47,154 nucleotides of DNA from Streptomyces brasiliensis (GCF_014647875.1 NZ_BMQA01000052.1:1-47154); one strand, 5' to 3'; shown: positions 1 through 8,186, counted from the first letter of the stretch. Notes: generated by a model not told the origin, from the sequence alone. Program-made: numbers and translations.

Positions 1-61
1 CCTTACAGCGCCGATGGTACTGCAGGGGGGACCCTGTGGGAGAGTAGGACACCGCCGAACT
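1..61 (+). rRNA. 5S rRNA, 3' part
   Basis: The window opens inside a 5S rRNA. The run from the cagcgccgatggtactgc segment through gggagagtaggacaccgc matches the 3' half of actinobacterial 5S rRNA, and a strong terminator follows. The 5' half, and presumably the 16S and 23S genes, lie before the window. The exact 3' end is uncertain by a few bases. Confidence 0.9.
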
Positions 62-68
62 CCCTTTG

Positions 69-113
69 AAGCTCTGGCTCTTGGGCATACAGCCCAGGAG
101 CCAGAGCTTTTTT
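69..113 (+). terminator. Rho-independent terminator of the rRNA operon
   Basis: An 18-bp stem (69-86 with 92-109, one G-T wobble, loop of 5) is followed by a run of six T. This is a textbook intrinsic terminator and the only one in the window with a true T-tract. It ends the rRNA transcript before the phospholipid gene. Confidence 0.93.
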
Positions 114-169
114 GCGTTGAGGTAAGGTCAGGGGGCATCGTTGGTTCGTTTCCCACAGGAGGCCCCCGG

Positions 170-778
170 GTGGAGGTCCAGGAGACCCGTGTCCAGACGG
201 ACCGGGTCCTCACCATCCCCAACATCCTCAGCATGGCGCGGCTCGTCGGCGTACCCGTCTTCCTGTGGCTCATCCTCAGGCCGGAGTTCGGCGGTCCCAA
301 GAGCGACGGTTGGGCTCTCCTGGTGCTCGCGCTGAGTGGAATCAGTGACTACCTGGACGGCAAACTCGCGCGCCGCTGGAACCAGATCAGCAGCCTCGGC
401 CGGCTTCTCGACCCGGCCGCTGACCGGCTCTACATTCTTTCGACGTTGGTCGGGCTCACCTGGCGCGAGATCCTGCCCCTGTGGTTGACCGCCGTACTGC
501 TGGCGCGCGAACTGGTTCTGCTGGTCATGGTGGGCATCCTCAGGCGGCACGGCTATCCGCCGCCGCAGGTGAACTTCCTGGGGAAGGCCGCGACCTTCAA
601 TCTCATGTACGCGTTTCCGCTGCTGTTGCTCAGTGACGGAAGTGGATGGATCTCGTCACTCGCTGCTATTTTCGGATGGGCGTTCGCAGGGTGGGGTACA
701 ACGCTCTACTGGTGGGCAGGAGTGCTCTACGTGGTGCAAGTCCGCCGTCTGGTCCGTGCGGACGCCATGTCCGATTGA
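170..778 (+). CDS. CDP-alcohol phosphatidyltransferase (cardiolipin / PG-phosphate synthase type)
   Basis: A 202-aa integral membrane enzyme that transfers a phosphatidyl group from a CDP-lipid to an alcohol acceptor. The family signature DG-x2-AR-x8-G-x3-D-x3-D is intact (D63 G64, A67 R68, G77, D81, D85, with an extra D60), and several hydrophobic helices follow. The GTG at 170 is chosen because AGGAGG lies at 157-162, seven bases upstream; the open frame runs back into the rRNA terminator, which cannot be coding. It occupies the position of M. tuberculosis pgsA2 (Rv1822). From memory, the S. coelicolor counterpart SCO1389 was shown to be a eukaryote-like cardiolipin synthase, so cardiolipin synthesis is my preferred role. 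The motif does not distinguish it from PG-phosphate synthase. Confidence 0.9.
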   Translation: MEVQETRVQTDRVLTIPNILSMARLVGVPVFLWLILRPEFGGPKSDGWALLVLALSGISDYLDGKLARRWNQISSLGRLLDPAADRLYILSTLVGLTWREILPLWLTAVLLARELVLLVMVGILRRHGYPPPQVNFLGKAATFNLMYAFPLLLLSDGSGWISSLAAIFGWAFAGWGTTLYWWAGVLYVVQVRRLVRADAMSD

Positions 779-892
779 GCTCGGCGATTGTCCGGACGTA
801 GTGGCTCGATGGCCCTCGACGGAAAAGTGCGGGACAATCTTGACGGGTGAAGTCGGCTAGACCGTCGTCTCTTGGAGGAGGACGCTTCCGAC

Positions 893-3388
893 ATGAAGGC
901 CGTCGTGATGGCCGGTGGCGAAGGCACTCGCCTTCGCCCAATGACCTCGAGCATGCCCAAGCCGCTCCTGCCTGTGGCGAACCGCCCCATCATGGAGCAT
1001 GTGCTGAGGCTGCTCAAAAGGCATGGGCTCACCGAGACCGTTGTAACCGTGCAGTTCCTGGCCTCGCTCGTCAAGAACTACTTCGGTGATGGCGAGGAGC
1101 TCGGAATGGAGCTCACCTATGCCAATGAGGAGAAGCCACTCGGTACCGCCGGAAGCGTCAAGAACGCCGAAGCGGCGTTGAAGGACGATGCTTTCCTGGT
1201 CATCTCCGGTGATGCACTGACCGACTTCGACCTCACCGAGCTGATCAATTTCCACAAGGAAAAGGGCGCGCTCGTCACCGTGTGTCTGACGCGAGTGCCC
1301 AATCCGCTGGAGTTCGGCATAACCATCGTCGACGAAGAAGGAAAGGTCGAGCGCTTCCTCGAGAAGCCGACCTGGGGGCAGGTCTTCTCCGACACGGTGA
1401 ACACGGGCATCTATGTCATGGAGCCCGAAGTGTTCAGCTATGTCGAGCCGGACGTTCCCGTCGACTGGTCCGGTGATGTCTTCCCGCAGTTGATGAAGGA
1501 GGGCAAGCCGGTCTACGGCTATGTAGCCGAGGGGTATTGGGAGGACGTCGGCACGCACGAGTCGTACGTGAAGGCGCAGGCGGATGTGCTCGAAGGCAAG
1601 GTCGACGTCGAACTCGACGGCTTCGAAATCTCGCCCGGTGTGTGGGTGGCCGAGGGTGCGGAAGTGCATCCCGATGCCGTGCTCCGCGGTCCCCTCTACA
1701 TCGGCGACTACGCCAAGGTCGAGGCGGGCGCCGAAATTCGCGAGCACACCGTCGTCGGATCCAACGTGGTCGTGAAGAGTGGCGCGTTCCTGCACAGGGC
1801 CGTCGTGCACGACAACGTGTACGTCGGGCAGCACAGCAATCTGCGGGGCTGTGTCGTCGGAAAGAACACCGACATCATGCGGGCGGCCCGGATCGAGGAC
1901 GGCGCGGTCATCGGTGACGAATGCCTGATCGGTGAAGAATCGATCGTTCAGGGCAACGTACGCGTCTATCCCTTCAAGACGATCGAGGCCGGCGCCTTCG
2001 TCAACACCTCGGTCATCTGGGAATCCCGGGGCCAGGCCCACCTGTTCGGCGCCCGCGGGGTGTCCGGGATCCTGAACGTGGAGATCACGCCCGAACTGGC
2101 CGTGCGGCTGGCCGGCGCGTACGCGACCACGCTCAAGAAGGGATCCACTGTCACCACGGCCCGCGACCACTCCCGCGGCGCCCGGGCGCTCAAGCGGGCG
2201 GTCATCTCGGCTCTTCAGGCCAGCGCCATCGACGTACGGGATCTGGAGAACGTCCCGCTGCCCGTGGCCCGGCAGCAGACCGCGCGCGGCAGCGCCGGCG
2301 GCATCATGATCCGGACCTCGCCGGGTGTGCCGGACTCCGTCGACATCATGTTCTTCGACGGACAGGGCGCCGACCTCTCCCAGGGCGGCCAGCGGAAGCT
2401 GGACCGGATATTCGCGCGGCAGGAGTACCGGCGTGCGTTCCCCGGCGAGATCGGCGACCTGTACTTCCCGGCCAGTGTGTTCGACTCGTACACCGGGTCG
2501 TTGCTGCGGAACGTCGACACGACGGGGGTCGCCGAGTCGGGCCTCAAGGTCGTCGTGGACGCCTCCAACGGCAGTGCCGGGCTCGTCCTGCCGAGCCTGC
2601 TCGGCAAGCTCGGGGTCGACTCGCTGACCATCAACCCCGGTCTGGACGAGGCGCGGCCCACGGAGACCGCCGATGTGCGGCGGTCGGGGCTGGTGCGGCT
2701 CGGCGAGATCGTGGCGTCCTCCAGGGCCGCGTTCGGTGTCCGGTTCGACCCTGTGGGCGAGCGGCTGTCCCTGGTCGACGAGAGGGGCCGCATCATCGAG
2801 GACGACCGGGCGCTGCTCGTGATGCTCGACCTGGTGGCCGCAGAGCGGCGCAGCGGGCGCGTGGCGCTGCCGGTGACCACGACCAGGATCGCCGAGCAGG
2901 TGGCCGCGTACCACGGCACCCAGGTCGAATGGACCACGACCTCTCCCGACGACCTCACGCGCGTGGGGCGCGAGGAAGGGACCATTTTCGGCGGTGACGG
3001 CAAGGGCGGGTTCATCGTCCCGGAGTTCAGCGGCGTCTACGACGGTACGGCGGCCTTCGTCCGGCTGATCGGACTGGTGGCGCGCACCCAGCTCACTCTC
3101 AGCCAGATCGACGCCCGGATCCCGCGGGCGCACGTCCTCAAGCGGGACCTGGCGACCCCGTGGGCTGTCAAGGGTCTGGTGATGCGGCGTGTCGTCGAGG
3201 CGGCCGGAGAGCGCTCCGTCGACACCACGGACGGTGTGCGGGTCGTGGAGGCCGACGGACGCTGGGTGATGGTGCTGCCCGACCCGGCCGAGGCGGTCAC
3301 CCATCTGTGGGCCGAGGGCCCCGACGATGCCTCTGCGCAGGCCCTTCTCGACGAGTGGTCGGCGATCGTGGACAGCGCCGGGCGGTAA
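893..3388 (+). CDS. Mannose-1-phosphate guanylyltransferase-like protein with degenerate phosphohexomutase domain
   Basis: An 831-aa protein in three parts. Residues 1 to about 235 are a nucleotidyltransferase with GG-x-GTRLRP at 8-16 and K23-P24. Residues about 250-370 form a left-handed beta-helix of hexapeptide repeats. Residues about 380-831 have the phosphohexomutase fold. The first part should activate a sugar-1-phosphate with GTP or another NTP. In the last part the catalytic loop, normally TASHNP, reads TSPGVPD (around residue 474), the metal loop, normally DGDGDR, reads DPVGER (around 617), and the sugar loop GE-x-SG reads GGDGKGG, so mutase activity is doubtful. The ATG at 893 is preceded by GAGGAGG at 875-881; an in-frame TTG at 872 is less likely. 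It may supply or regulate GDP-mannose, but the exact sugar is not readable from sequence. Confidence 0.88.
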   Translation: MKAVVMAGGEGTRLRPMTSSMPKPLLPVANRPIMEHVLRLLKRHGLTETVVTVQFLASLVKNYFGDGEELGMELTYANEEKPLGTAGSVKNAEAALKDDAFLVISGDALTDFDLTELINFHKEKGALVTVCLTRVPNPLEFGITIVDEEGKVERFLEKPTWGQVFSDTVNTGIYVMEPEVFSYVEPDVPVDWSGDVFPQLMKEGKPVYGYVAEGYWEDVGTHESYVKAQADVLEGKVDVELDGFEISPGVWVAEGAEVHPDAVLRGPLYIGDYAKVEAGAEIREHTVVGSNVVVKSGAFLHRAVVHDNVYVGQHSNLRGCVVGKNTDIMRAARIEDGAVIGDECLIGEESIVQGNVRVYPFKTIEAGAFVNTSVIWESRGQAHLFGARGVSGILNVEITPELAVRLAGAYATTLKKGSTVTTARDHSRGARALKRAVISALQASAIDVRDLENVPLPVARQQTARGSAGGIMIRTSPGVPDSVDIMFFDGQGADLSQGGQRKLDRIFARQEYRRAFPGEIGDLYFPASVFDSYTGSLLRNVDTTGVAESGLKVVVDASNGSAGLVLPSLLGKLGVDSLTINPGLDEARPTETADVRRSGLVRLGEIVASSRAAFGVRFDPVGERLSLVDERGRIIEDDRALLVMLDLVAAERRSGRVALPVTTTRIAEQVAAYHGTQVEWTTTSPDDLTRVGREEGTIFGGDGKGGFIVPEFSGVYDGTAAFVRLIGLVARTQLTLSQIDARIPRAHVLKRDLATPWAVKGLVMRRVVEAAGERSVDTTDGVRVVEADGRWVMVLPDPAEAVTHLWAEGPDDASAQALLDEWSAIVDSAGR

Positions 3389-3405
3389 AACGGTCTGCAC
3401 GCGTG

Positions 3406-3445
3406 CGTGCCGGACAAGTGTCCCCAAGGGGGCCTGTCCGGCACG
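3406..3445 (+). terminator. Hairpin terminator after the guanylyltransferase gene
   Basis: A perfect 11-bp outer stem (3406-3416 with 3435-3445) with a further C-run/G-run pairing inside lies 18 bases after the stop codon. There is no T-tract, which is common for Streptomyces terminators. It separates this gene from the DUF881 operon. Confidence 0.7.
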
Positions 3446-3486
3446 CCGGTGGGGCCATTCGGAGGTACTGGTCGCGACATGCGACG

Positions 3487-4395
3487 ATGTGCGGCATGCC
3501 GCAGCAACCCCCCGTTCGGAGCACACCCGCGCGGCCTCCGCGTCCGGACGCCTCCATGTCGTTGATCACCAACGTCATGGACCACAGCCTCGACGACGGG
3601 TACGCCGAGGCCGCCGCCCGGAAGGAGAACTGGGGCGAGGGCGGCATGCCGAAGACTCTCAGGGCCAAGCTCGGTCTCGCGGCCGGTCTGGTCCTCGCCG
3701 CGCTCGTCGTGACCGTTGGTGCGGCACAGGCACGCGTGGCCGCGCCCGTCGTCGCCAAGGAGCGCCAGGAGCTGATCGACCGCATCGACCAGGAGACTGC
3801 GGCGGCGGACAAGCTCGAGGGCACGGTGGACGAGCTGCGCGACGACGTCAGTGCCCGTCAGCGGGCGGCACTGCGGACGAGCGGCGGCAGCGCGCAGGCG
3901 GATCTGGTGGGCGTGCTGTCCGGCGCCACGGCGGTGCACGGCCCCGGTGTGAAGCTGGTCGTGAACGACGCCAAGGAAGCCAGCACAGGCGGCGACGGCA
4001 CCAACCCCCGCGAGACCTCCGGCTTCTCCGACACCGGCCGGGTGCGCGACCGCGACATGCAACGCGTCGTGAACGGACTGTGGGCCTCCGGTGCCGAGGC
4101 CGTCTCCATCAACGGGCGGCGACTGACCGCCCTGTCCGCGATCAGGGCCGCGGGTGACGCGATACTGGTCGACAACAAGCCGCTGGTGCCGCCCTACACG
4201 GTGCTGGCGGTGGGGGACGGGAAACGGCTGAGCAACAGGTTCCAGAACAGCGCCGACGGGCTGTATCTGAACGCCCTGGAAGAGAACTTCGGGATCCGGA
4301 CCGGTATCTCCACGGAGAGTGACCTCCGGCTGCCCGCCGCACCGAGTGTGATCGTACGTACCGCACAGCCGAGCACTGAGAAGGGCACATCGTGA
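3487..4395 (+). CDS. DUF881 family membrane protein (first copy)
   Basis: A protein of about 302 aa with a cytoplasmic N-terminal tail, one membrane helix (around residues 62-82), a coiled-coil stretch and an extracytoplasmic DUF881 domain. The family usually sits next to a small DUF1290 membrane protein. It occupies the place of M. tuberculosis Rv1823; no biochemical function is established that I know of. The start is uncertain: GGAGGT at 3461-3466 is about 20 bases before the ATG at 3487, a second in-frame ATG lies at 3496, and the nearer ATG at 3479 is out of frame. The stop overlaps the next start (GTGA at 4392), so the two genes are translationally coupled. Confidence 0.85.
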   Translation: MCGMPQQPPVRSTPARPPRPDASMSLITNVMDHSLDDGYAEAAARKENWGEGGMPKTLRAKLGLAAGLVLAALVVTVGAAQARVAAPVVAKERQELIDRIDQETAAADKLEGTVDELRDDVSARQRAALRTSGGSAQADLVGVLSGATAVHGPGVKLVVNDAKEASTGGDGTNPRETSGFSDTGRVRDRDMQRVVNGLWASGAEAVSINGRRLTALSAIRAAGDAILVDNKPLVPPYTVLAVGDGKRLSNRFQNSADGLYLNALEENFGIRTGISTESDLRLPAAPSVIVRTAQPSTEKGTS

Positions 4396-4724
4396 TCGCC
4401 GTACTGGGCCTCGTCGTGGGAGTCGTGGCCGGCCTGTTGGTCCGGCCTGAGGTTCCGGCGGTCGTCGAGCCTTATCTGCCGATCGCCGTCGTCGCGGCGC
4501 TCGACGCCGTCTTCGGCGGCCTTCGGGCCATGCTCGACGGCATCTTCGACGACAAGGTCTTCGTGGTGTCGTTCCTGTCGAACGTCGTCGTGGCCGCCCT
4601 GATCGTTTTCCTGGGCGACAAGTTGGGCGTCGGTGCGCAGCTGTCCACCGGTGTGGTGGTCGTCCTCGGTATCCGTATCTTCTCCAACGCCGCGGCGATC
4701 CGGCGGCACGTGTTCCGGGCGTGA
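4392..4724 (+). CDS. sbp: Small basic protein family membrane protein (DUF1290, Sbp)
   Basis: A 110-aa membrane protein of the Sbp/DUF1290 family, with hydrophobic segments around residues 2-17, 28-40 and 55-80, and a conserved central stretch rich in small residues ending in the FSN-x-AAIRRH motif. The GTG start overlaps the TGA of the upstream DUF881 gene, and its own stop is nine bases or fewer from the next start. DUF881-Sbp-DUF881 is a fixed trio in actinobacteria (Rv1823-Rv1825), which suggests a membrane complex, perhaps linked to division or the envelope. That role is inference. Confidence 0.88.
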   Translation: MIAVLGLVVGVVAGLLVRPEVPAVVEPYLPIAVVAALDAVFGGLRAMLDGIFDDKVFVVSFLSNVVVAALIVFLGDKLGVGAQLSTGVVVVLGIRIFSNAAAIRRHVFRA

Positions 4725-4729
4725 GACCG

Positions 4730-5566
4730 ATGAGCAACCAGGACGAGCAGCCGGAGAACAGGCTGCGCAGGGAACTGCCCGAAGAGGTGCCCGCGTCGGT
4801 CCCCGAACACGGCCAGGCTGCCCAGGAGGCGCCGGAGTCGGCGCTGACCGGTCGCCAGCGGCTGGTCAAGGGTCTGTGGCCGCCGCGCGTCAGCCGGGCC
4901 CAACTCATCGTCGCCGTGCTGCTGTTCGGCCTCGGCTTCGGCCTCGCCGTGCAGGTGGCGTCGAACAGCGACAGCGACAGCGCGCTGCGCGGCGCGCGTC
5001 AGGAAGATCTCGTTCGCATCCTGGATGAACTCGACGACCGTACTCAGCGTCTTGAGGACGAGAAGACGGGACTCGAGAAGCAGCGTCAGGAACTGCAGAG
5101 CAGCTCCGACCAGGCGTCGGAGGCGCGCAAGCAGACGGCCGAGAAGGAGCGGCAACTCGGCATTCTGGCGGGCACCGTGGCCGCCGAGGGTCCCGGCATC
5201 ACGATGACGATCGACGACACGAAGGGGACGGTCCAGGCGGACATGCTGCTCGACGCGATCCAGGAGCTGCGCGCGGCCGGCGCGGAGGCGATCGAGGTGA
5301 ACGGGGTACGGGTCGTCGCGGGCACCTATCTGACCGACTCGGGCAAGACGGTGAGCGTGGACGGGAACAAGATCAACGCCCCTTATCGTTTCAAGGTCAT
5401 CGGCAAGCCGCAGGACCTCGAACCGGCGCTCAACATTCCCGGAGGCGTGGTGCAGACTCTTGAGAAGGAGCAGGCCACCGTGACCGTGGAGCGCTCCACC
5501 AAGATCGTCGTCGACGCCTTGCGAGCGGCGAAGCGGCCTGACTACGCTCGGTCGTCCTCGCAGTGA
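4730..5566 (+). CDS. DUF881 family membrane protein (second copy)
   Basis: A 278-aa protein with an acidic cytoplasmic N-terminus, one membrane helix near residues 55-75, a coiled coil of about 60 residues rich in Q, E, K and R, and a C-terminal DUF881 domain. It is paralogous to the gene two positions upstream. The coiled coil and shared architecture suggest that the two DUF881 proteins pair with each other across the membrane. The ATG at 4730 is used; a GTG at 4721 overlapping the Sbp stop codon as GTGA is an equally reasonable coupled start. Confidence 0.87.
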   Translation: MSNQDEQPENRLRRELPEEVPASVPEHGQAAQEAPESALTGRQRLVKGLWPPRVSRAQLIVAVLLFGLGFGLAVQVASNSDSDSALRGARQEDLVRILDELDDRTQRLEDEKTGLEKQRQELQSSSDQASEARKQTAEKERQLGILAGTVAAEGPGITMTIDDTKGTVQADMLLDAIQELRAAGAEAIEVNGVRVVAGTYLTDSGKTVSVDGNKINAPYRFKVIGKPQDLEPALNIPGGVVQTLEKEQATVTVERSTKIVVDALRAAKRPDYARSSSQ

Positions 5567-5756
5567 ACCGGCGGTGCATGGGGGACGTCCGGCAGGGGCA
5601 TGAGGTTGCGGGGGGTCGGCGCACCGAACGGGAGGTGCGTGGTGGAAACTGTCTGGTGGATACGGACGTTGTGAAGATGTCCGGGTCGGCCGGTGTATGC
5701 AATCAGGGTTCGTCCTGCCCCACGGGCGGGTCTGTTTCGGTCAAGGGGAATCGCCC

Positions 5757-6584
5757 GTGAAGTTGTTTGCGAAGTTGTTCGGCAAGAGCGCGCGAGAGGG
5801 CAGCGACAACGCGACCGCTCGTCATCGCGCACAGCCCGACGAAGGCCGGCGCCCGCTGTTCCGCGACCAGGTGGCTGGTCCGGGCGGTGACATTTCCGGA
5901 GGCCAGGGCGCGCCGTCTGTTGACCCTGCCCAGCCCGGCGGCATAGGTTTCGGGCAACCGCCAACCTCAAGTGCGGGTGGAGGGTTTGCCCCCGACCCGT
6001 ACGCGTCCAATGCCCCGGCGGGGCAGCCGTGGCAGGAGGATCCGTCCATGTCGGTCCTGGTGTGTACGAGGTGCGGTAACCGCAACGCGCAGAACGCCCG
6101 CTTCTGTTCCAACTGCGGTGCGCCGCTGCGTGCCGGCGCGAGCCCGGAGCGTGCGTCCGAGACGACGTCCACCATCTCCATCTCCGGTCTCGAGGCCTAC
6201 GATGCGGAGGTCACCGGTCAGACCCAGGTGCCCACGCTCTCGCCCGAGGCGCAGGCGGCCGTCGACGCGCTGCCGGTCGGCTCCGCGCTCCTGGTGGTGC
6301 GTCGCGGTCCCAATTCCGGCAGCCGATTCCTGCTGGACGGTGAGCTGACCACGGCCGGCCGCCATCCGCAGAGCGACATCTTCCTCGACGACGTGACGGT
6401 CTCGCGTCGCCATGTGGAGTTCCGGCGCTCTCCGGACGGTTCCTTCACGGTGGCCGACGTGGGCAGTCTGAACGGCACGTACGTCAACCGCGAGCGGATC
6501 GACCAGGTCGCTCTGTCGAACGGTGACGAGGTGCAGATCGGCAAGTACCGGCTGGTGTTCTACGCGAGCCGGCAGGGCATCTGA
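5757..6584 (+). CDS. garA: FHA-domain signalling protein, GarA/OdhI type
   Basis: A 275-aa protein. A proline/glycine-rich N-terminal tail leads to a zinc-ribbon of two CxxC pairs (C103, C106, C117, C120), then the phospho-acceptor motif ETTS at 135-138, then a C-terminal FHA domain with GR, SRRH and NGTYVN at the phosphopeptide-binding positions. In mycobacteria and corynebacteria this protein, phosphorylated on the ETTS threonines by PknB/PknG-type kinases, switches 2-oxoglutarate dehydrogenase and glutamate metabolism. The GTG at 5757 is chosen because of an AAGGGG ribosome site at 5743-5748; the frame is open further upstream but without such a site. The zinc ribbon and the long N-terminus are absent from the roughly 160-aa mycobacterial protein. 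In M. tuberculosis gcvH would lie directly upstream; here there is only 190 bases of spacer. Confidence 0.88.
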   Translation: MKLFAKLFGKSAREGSDNATARHRAQPDEGRRPLFRDQVAGPGGDISGGQGAPSVDPAQPGGIGFGQPPTSSAGGGFAPDPYASNAPAGQPWQEDPSMSVLVCTRCGNRNAQNARFCSNCGAPLRAGASPERASETTSTISISGLEAYDAEVTGQTQVPTLSPEAQAAVDALPVGSALLVVRRGPNSGSRFLLDGELTTAGRHPQSDIFLDDVTVSRRHVEFRRSPDGSFTVADVGSLNGTYVNRERIDQVALSNGDEVQIGKYRLVFYASRQGI

Positions 6585-6585
6585 C

Positions 6586-6610
6586 CTCCCTCGGACTCCG
6601 TCCGTGGGAG
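6586..6610 (+). terminator. Short hairpin after the FHA gene
   Basis: A 10-bp stem with one mismatch (6586-6595 with 6601-6610, loop of 5) lies one base after the stop codon. It is a possible weak terminator or mRNA stabiliser between the FHA and MerR genes. Confidence 0.5.
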
Positions 6611-6627
6611 GACCCCGGGGAAGGTCC

Positions 6628-7365
6628 ATGCTGCGAACACCGAGCGGCGGTGCCGGACACGGCCCCGCCGCCATGGACGGCGAGCTGATGAGCATCGGCA
6701 CGGTGCTCAACGTGCTGCGAGACGAGTTCCCCGAGGTGACCATCTCCAAGATCCGCTTCCTGGAGTCGGAGGGCCTCATCGAGCCGCAGCGGACTCCTTC
6801 GGGGTACCGCAAGTTCAGTGCCGGGGACGTCGAGCGCCTGGCGCATGTGCTCAGGATGCAGCGGGACCATTATCTGCCGCTCAAGGTCATCCGGGAGTAC
6901 CTGGACGCCCTGGAGCGCGGTGAGGCCGTCCAGTTGCCGCTCGTGGGGCGCCAGCGGGAAGGACGGGCGCTCACGGAGCCGCCCGAGGCGCCCGCGGCGG
7001 CCAGGATCGGGCGGCACGAGCTGTTGGCGGCTGCGGAGATCGAGGAGAGCGACCTGCGGGAATGGGAGTCCTACGGGCTCATCGCTCCGCTGGAGGACGG
7101 GGCCTACGACGCGGAGGTGGTCACCGTGGCCTCGCTCGTCGCCGAGCTGGGGCGGTTCGGGATCGAGCCGCGCCATCTCCGGGTGATGAAGGCCGCCGCC
7201 GACCGCGAGGCAGGGCTCGTCGACCAGGTGGTTGCCCCCCTCAAGCGCCACCGCAATCCGCAGACCAGGGCCCATGCCCAGGAGCGTGCGGAGGAGCTGG
7301 CTGCGCTCACCGTCAGACTGCACGCCGCCCTCGTGAAGACCGCGCTCGGCGTGCATCTGCCATGA
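6628..7365 (+). CDS. ftsR: MerR-family regulator, FtsR type
   Basis: A 245-aa regulator. The winged-helix MerR DNA-binding domain lies at about residues 13-90, with the sequence ISKIRFLESEGLI followed by a QRTPSGYRKF wing, and a second MerR-like helical domain occupies the C-terminal half. It has the position of M. tuberculosis Rv1828, and the orthologue in Corynebacterium glutamicum (FtsR) activates ftsZ, so a cell-division role is likely by orthology. The ATG at 6628 has a GGGGAAGG stretch just upstream; another in-frame ATG at 6673 is possible. The gene is followed by a 22-bp perfect palindrome. Confidence 0.82.
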   Translation: MLRTPSGGAGHGPAAMDGELMSIGTVLNVLRDEFPEVTISKIRFLESEGLIEPQRTPSGYRKFSAGDVERLAHVLRMQRDHYLPLKVIREYLDALERGEAVQLPLVGRQREGRALTEPPEAPAAARIGRHELLAAAEIEESDLREWESYGLIAPLEDGAYDAEVVTVASLVAELGRFGIEPRHLRVMKAAADREAGLVDQVVAPLKRHRNPQTRAHAQERAEELAALTVRLHAALVKTALGVHLP

Positions 7366-7380
7366 GTGGCGCGGGCGTCC

Positions 7381-7402
7381 CGGGCGCCGGATCCGGCGCC
7401 CG
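7381..7402. terminator. 22-bp perfect GC palindrome between ftsR and the DUF151 gene
   Basis: The two 11-base halves (7381-7391 and 7392-7402) are exact reverse complements. In RNA this would fold as a 9-bp stem with a GATC loop. It sits 15 bases after the ftsR stop and about 40 bases before the likely DUF151 promoter. It may be a terminator or a protein-binding site; there is no T-tract. Confidence 0.6.
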
Positions 7403-7451
7403 TTCCCTGCCCGACTACCCAAACGTCCCGGGCACGGCCTAGGGTTGCTGT

Positions 7452-7925
7452 GTGAACGAGCTCGATGTCGTAGGTGTCCGGGTGGAAATGCCCTCCAACC
7501 AACCGATCGTGCTCCTGCGTGAAGTGGGCGGCGACCGGTACCTCCCCATCTGGATCGGTCCGGGGGAGGCGACGGCGATCGCCTTTGCCCAGCAGGGGAT
7601 GGCGCCCGCGCGACCGCTGACCCACGACCTTTTCAAGGACGTGCTGGAAGCCGTCGGCCAGGAGCTCAGCGAAGTGCGCATCACGGACCTGCGTGAGGGC
7701 GTCTTCTACGCGGAACTGGTCTTCGCCAGCGGCGTCGAGGTGAGTGCGCGCCCGTCCGACGCCATAGCGCTGGCCCTGCGCACCGGAACGCCGATCTACG
7801 GCAGCGACACGGTGCTCGACGACGCCGGCATCGCGATTCCGGACGAGCAGGAGGACGAGGTGGAGAAGTTCCGGGAGTTCCTCGACCAGATCTCGCCCGA
7901 GGACTTCGGGACCAGCAGCCAGTGA
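7452..7925 (+). CDS. Bifunctional nuclease-family protein (DUF151)
   Basis: A 157-aa protein of the BFN/DUF151 family. The conserved features are the N-terminal hydrophobic beta strands, the IGPGEA segment near residue 36 and the RPSDAIALALR helix near residue 100. The C-terminus is acidic. Family members have been described as nucleases, but the bacterial role is unclear; it corresponds to Rv1829. There is no Shine-Dalgarno sequence before the GTG at 7452, but TAGGGT at 7440-7445 resembles a -10 box just upstream, so the mRNA may be leaderless. Confidence 0.86.
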   Translation: MNELDVVGVRVEMPSNQPIVLLREVGGDRYLPIWIGPGEATAIAFAQQGMAPARPLTHDLFKDVLEAVGQELSEVRITDLREGVFYAELVFASGVEVSARPSDAIALALRTGTPIYGSDTVLDDAGIAIPDEQEDEVEKFREFLDQISPEDFGTSSQ

Positions 7926-8100
7926 GACGGCCGGTCGGCCCGGCGGATCCATGGTCCGCTCCGAGTCACCCCGGACCCGGCGCACGCCGACGCCGGGCAA
8001 TTGCCAGGGGCCATTGAGAGCGTCCTACGCCTCCCCGCGAGCGCATTCGGCTAGCCTTTCCCCGCGGTGGGGCACGGAAAACCACTCCTAGGGTGATTAT

Positions 8101-8156
8101 CACTCGGCGTGCCGAGTGTGGCGATCGTTGACGCACCCCTGGTGACTGCCTACCGT
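8101..8156 (+). promoter_or_regulatory. Promoter with upstream palindrome for the second MerR gene
   Basis: TTGACG at 8128-8133 and TACCGT at 8151-8156 are separated by 17 bp and make a near-ideal vegetative promoter, with transcription expected from about 8163. Just upstream is a perfect inverted repeat, CACTCGGC-GT-GCCGAGTG (8101-8118), overlapping a smaller one (GTGAT-T-ATCAC, 8094-8104). These are plausible operators, perhaps for the MerR protein itself. Confidence 0.7.
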
Positions 8157-8186
8157 CGAGAAGGCAGGTCAAGGACGGAGGTCGGC

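Noticed and set aside
14..169. Open frame extending the phosphatidyltransferase upstream to position 14
   Set aside because: It runs through the 5S rRNA end and its terminator; the AGGAGG-GTG start at 170 explains the gene.
857..3526. 889-codon minus-strand open frame opposite the guanylyltransferase gene
   Set aside because: It is rich in H, R, D and G, lacks any family motif, and is the codon-bias shadow of the real gene.
5567..5756. Hidden or degenerate gcvH between the DUF881 gene and the FHA gene
   Set aside because: No frame on either strand shows the lipoyl-lysine motif or enough length; the spacer appears to be promoter DNA only.
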